A stretch of 64,000 bases of DNA from Streptomyces sp. NRRL S-455 (lineage in GTDB: Bacteria > Actinomycetota > Actinomycetes > Streptomycetales > Streptomycetaceae). The translations under genes and the position numbers were made by a program. Location: assembly GCF_000717875.1 (NCBI RefSeq), contig NZ_JOCT01000017.1, positions 82,076 through 146,075 of the forward strand, in the 5' to 3' direction. Shown piece by piece: positions 62,231 through 64,000 of this stretch. The notes under the pieces are model-generated. The model was not told where the DNA came from. It searched no databases and saw only the letters and a program-made list of their open reading frames with translations. How positions within the stretch are numbered: position 1 is the stretch's first letter; every line of letters starts with the position of its first letter.

Positions 62231-62947
62231 GTGCCCACCACCCGCAGGGCGTTCGGAGCCCTGACCGCCGGAGCCGCCCTGGCGGCCCTCGCCCCGACCG
62301 GGGCCGCGAACGCCGCGCCCCGGCACCGCCGGCTCATCGCCCATGACGACTTCCGGCACGGCCTCGCCCAATGGGCGACCGAACTCCAGGACGGTGGAAC
62401 CGTCACCGCCTCCCGGGGCGTTCTGGAGATCGACGTACCGAGCGGGGCGACGGTCTGGTTCAAACGGCGGCTCGACGGGCCGTACGTCCTCGAGTACACC
62501 GCCACACCCGTCTCCGAGGGCGGAGTCAACGACCGGGTCTCGGACCTCAACAACTTCTGGAACGCCACCGACGTACGGTCGCCGGACGACCTCTTCGCCA
62601 CGCCGCGCGGTGGGGCGCTGGAGGAGTACGACCACCTCACGACGTACTACGCCGGCTACGGGGCCAACTACAACACGACGACCCGGCTGCGGCGTTACGT
62701 GGGGGAGCCCGGAGTCCGTCCCCTGATCTACGACTACACCGAGCCGCTGCTGGCGCCGGGCGAGCCGAACCGGGTCCGGATCGTCGCCGACGGCTCCACG
62801 GTCCGGTGGTGGAACAACGGTCGATTGGTCTTCGACTACCGCGATCCGCAGCCCTACACGGCCGGGCACTTCGCCTTCCGGACCGTGTGGAGTCACTTCC
62901 GGATCACAGGATTCCGGGTCTGGCGGCTGCCTCCGGAACGTCACTGA
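62231..62947 (+). CDS. Secreted DUF6250-like protein, Tat signal
   Basis: GTG 62231 with AAGGAG about 11 nt upstream. The 238-aa protein has a Tat-type signal (TTRRAFGALTAG, cleavage near NAA, residue 29). The mature part is a beta-sandwich-like domain with DDFRHGLAQWATELQDGG, VWFKRRLDGPYVLEY, LNNFWNATD and WWNNGRLVFDYRDP; I assign DUF6250 from memory. Related domains occur with carbohydrate esterases and lyases acting on plant polysaccharide. A LacI-type operator just upstream supports a sugar-induced extracellular role. Activity unknown. Confidence 0.7.
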   Translation: MPTTRRAFGALTAGAALAALAPTGAANAAPRHRRLIAHDDFRHGLAQWATELQDGGTVTASRGVLEIDVPSGATVWFKRRLDGPYVLEYTATPVSEGGVNDRVSDLNNFWNATDVRSPDDLFATPRGGALEEYDHLTTYYAGYGANYNTTTRLRRYVGEPGVRPLIYDYTEPLLAPGEPNRVRIVADGSTVRWWNNGRLVFDYRDPQPYTAGHFAFRTVWSHFRITGFRVWRLPPERH

Positions 62948-63059
62948 CGGGCTGGCTATTCCGGAGTTGGCAAACCCTTTAGGAGTGGCTTATCTCACCG
63001 CCCGTCAACCCCTTCCTACGGTCGCGTAGGTCACATTCGAAGGTGAATCATGAACGGCT

Positions 63060-63878
63060 GTGGCAGACGATTCGAAGAGTGACAGCAGAGCAGTGATCGG
63101 GTCGTACGTGGCGGTGGGGGACAGCTTCACCGAGGGCGTCGGTGATCCCGGCCCCGACGGGGCGTTCGTCGGCTGGGCCGACCGGTTCGCCGTGCTGCTC
63201 GCCGACCGCCGGCCCGAAGGCGACTTCCGATACACCAACCTCGCCGTGCGCGGAAAGCTCCTCGACCAGATCGTGGCGGACCAGGTTCCGCGGGCCGTCG
63301 AGATGGCCCCGGACCTCGTCTCGTTCTGTGCCGGCGGCAACGACATCCTCCGGCCCGGTACGGATCCGGACGAGGTGGCCGAGCGCTTCGAGCGAGCGGT
63401 CGCACAGCTCACCGCCGTGGCCGGGACGGTGATGGTGACGACCGGGTTCGACACCCGCGGCATGCCCGTGCTCAGGCATCTGCGCGGCAAGATCGCCACG
63501 TACAACGGGCATGTCCGGGCCATCGCCGACCGGTACGGCTGTCCGGTGCTCGACCTGTGGTCCCTGCGCAGCGTGCAGGACCGCAGGGCCTGGGACGCGG
63601 ACCGGCTGCACCTGTCGCCCGAGGGGCACACACGTGTGGCGCTCCGCGCGGGCCAGGTGCTCGGCGTCCAGGTACCGGCCGACCCCGAGCAGGACTGGCC
63701 GCCGCTGCCGCAGCGCGGCACCCTCGACATCCGGCGGGACGACGTCCACTGGGCGCGGGAGTTCCTGGTGCCGTGGATCGGGCGGCGGCTGCGTGGGGAG
63801 TCGTCGGGGGACCATGTGACGGCCAAGGGGGCGCTGTCACCGGACGACATCAGGATGCGGATCGCTTCGGTGGCGTGA
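63060..63878 (+). CDS. SGNH/GDSL hydrolase family esterase
   Basis: The 272-aa protein starts at GTG 63060. Block I GDSFTEGVGD carries the catalytic Ser, GGND (block III) gives the oxyanion Asn, and DRLHLSPEGH (block V) gives the Asp-His pair. Block II Gly is in LAVRGKLLDQI. There is no signal peptide, so it is a cytoplasmic esterase or lipase, perhaps deacetylating a sugar or lipid. A 70-residue tail follows block V. Upstream (62948-63059) I see no strong promoter. No operon partner is visible before the window ends. Confidence 0.88.
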   Translation: MADDSKSDSRAVIGSYVAVGDSFTEGVGDPGPDGAFVGWADRFAVLLADRRPEGDFRYTNLAVRGKLLDQIVADQVPRAVEMAPDLVSFCAGGNDILRPGTDPDEVAERFERAVAQLTAVAGTVMVTTGFDTRGMPVLRHLRGKIATYNGHVRAIADRYGCPVLDLWSLRSVQDRRAWDADRLHLSPEGHTRVALRAGQVLGVQVPADPEQDWPPLPQRGTLDIRRDDVHWAREFLVPWIGRRLRGESSGDHVTAKGALSPDDIRMRIASVA

Positions 63879-64000
63879 CGGTGGGGGTGCGCGTAGCGCC
63901 AGCGGTTTCGTGGTGGGTCGGGGCCGCGCCGGGGGGTGTCCGTCCTCGGAACGGCGCGATGGGGTCGGATACCGACTGACTGTCCGTTGACGCGCCAACC
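63879..64000. other. Right edge, no gene recognised
   Basis: GC-rich sequence after the SGNH hydrolase stop. A near-palindrome GTTGACGCGCCAAC lies close to the end (around 63985-63998) and may belong to the promoter of a gene beyond the window. Confidence 0.4.

Noticed and set aside
63985..63998. Near-palindrome GTTGACGCGCCAAC at the right edge
   Set aside because: Cannot be judged without the sequence beyond the window.

Overview
The window is a stretch of high-GC, third-position GC-biased chromosome from a streptomycete. The supporting signs are an SsgA-like sporulation protein, small Streptomyces-type proteins (an LPFR-motif protein and a DUF6126-like protein), several genes with a TANNNT box only a few bases before the start codon, a c-di-AMP riboswitch in front of a secreted M23 peptidase, and a complete hopanoid operon. 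From memory, the gene order resembles the S. coelicolor SCO6719-SCO6773 region, but I could not check this. I see no tRNA, rRNA, CRISPR array, transposase or prophage.

Left part (1-8 kb): a minus-strand pair (ABC-F ATPase, then a UvrA-like ATPase cut by the window edge) lies behind a long leader with a 16-codon upstream ORF and competing RNA pairings, which looks like an antibiotic-responsive attenuator. Next come ssgD, a secreted DUF1996 protein, a small basic protein, endonuclease V, two very small genes and a trans-acting enoyl reductase-like protein. From 8.2 to 12.8 kb there is a beta-oxidation operon (alpha-methylacyl-CoA racemase, thiolase, FadB-type fusion), closed by a convergent MerR-type regulator.

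Middle (13.7-36 kb): amino acid permease, arginase-family hydrolase, three secreted peptidases or acyl-peptidases (M1, S15, M14), a BCCT transporter, a D-amino acid oxidase, an unknown 340-aa protein, a second ABC-F ATPase, Tex, an LPFR-motif small protein, a GlxA/DJ-1 pair, an enoyl-CoA hydratase, an anti-sigma-type ATPase, IPP isomerase, a CDF metal exporter and galE.

36.3-43.4 kb is the least understood block. It is one tightly overlapped operon with two CDP-alcohol phosphotransferases, a nucleotidyltransferase, an sn-glycerol-1-phosphate-dehydrogenase-like enzyme, a GT2 glycosyltransferase and a Wzm/Wzt-type ABC exporter, divergent from galE. It looks like a pathway that makes and exports a phosphodiester-linked, glycosylated envelope molecule. 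I know of no assigned product.

43.7-57.6 kb is a hopanoid operon in the same direction: a 21-codon upstream ORF, hpnC, hpnD, a DUF6380-like ORF, hpnE, polyprenyl diphosphate synthase, squalene-hopene cyclase, hpnG, hpnH, ispG, dxs and hpnO. Nearly all genes overlap by ATGA or GTGA. The MEP-pathway genes supply IPP/DMAPP, the synthase makes FPP, HpnCDE make squalene, the cyclase makes hopene, and HpnH/G/O build the extended side chain. A cupin-XRE regulator with two TTTGCC-N5-GGCAAA sites 20 bp apart and a 39-aa membrane microprotein follow. The right end has a tyrosine phosphatase, a GH36 alpha-galactosidase, the riboswitch-controlled LysM/M23 peptidase, a secreted DUF6250-like protein behind a LacI-type operator, and an SGNH hydrolase.
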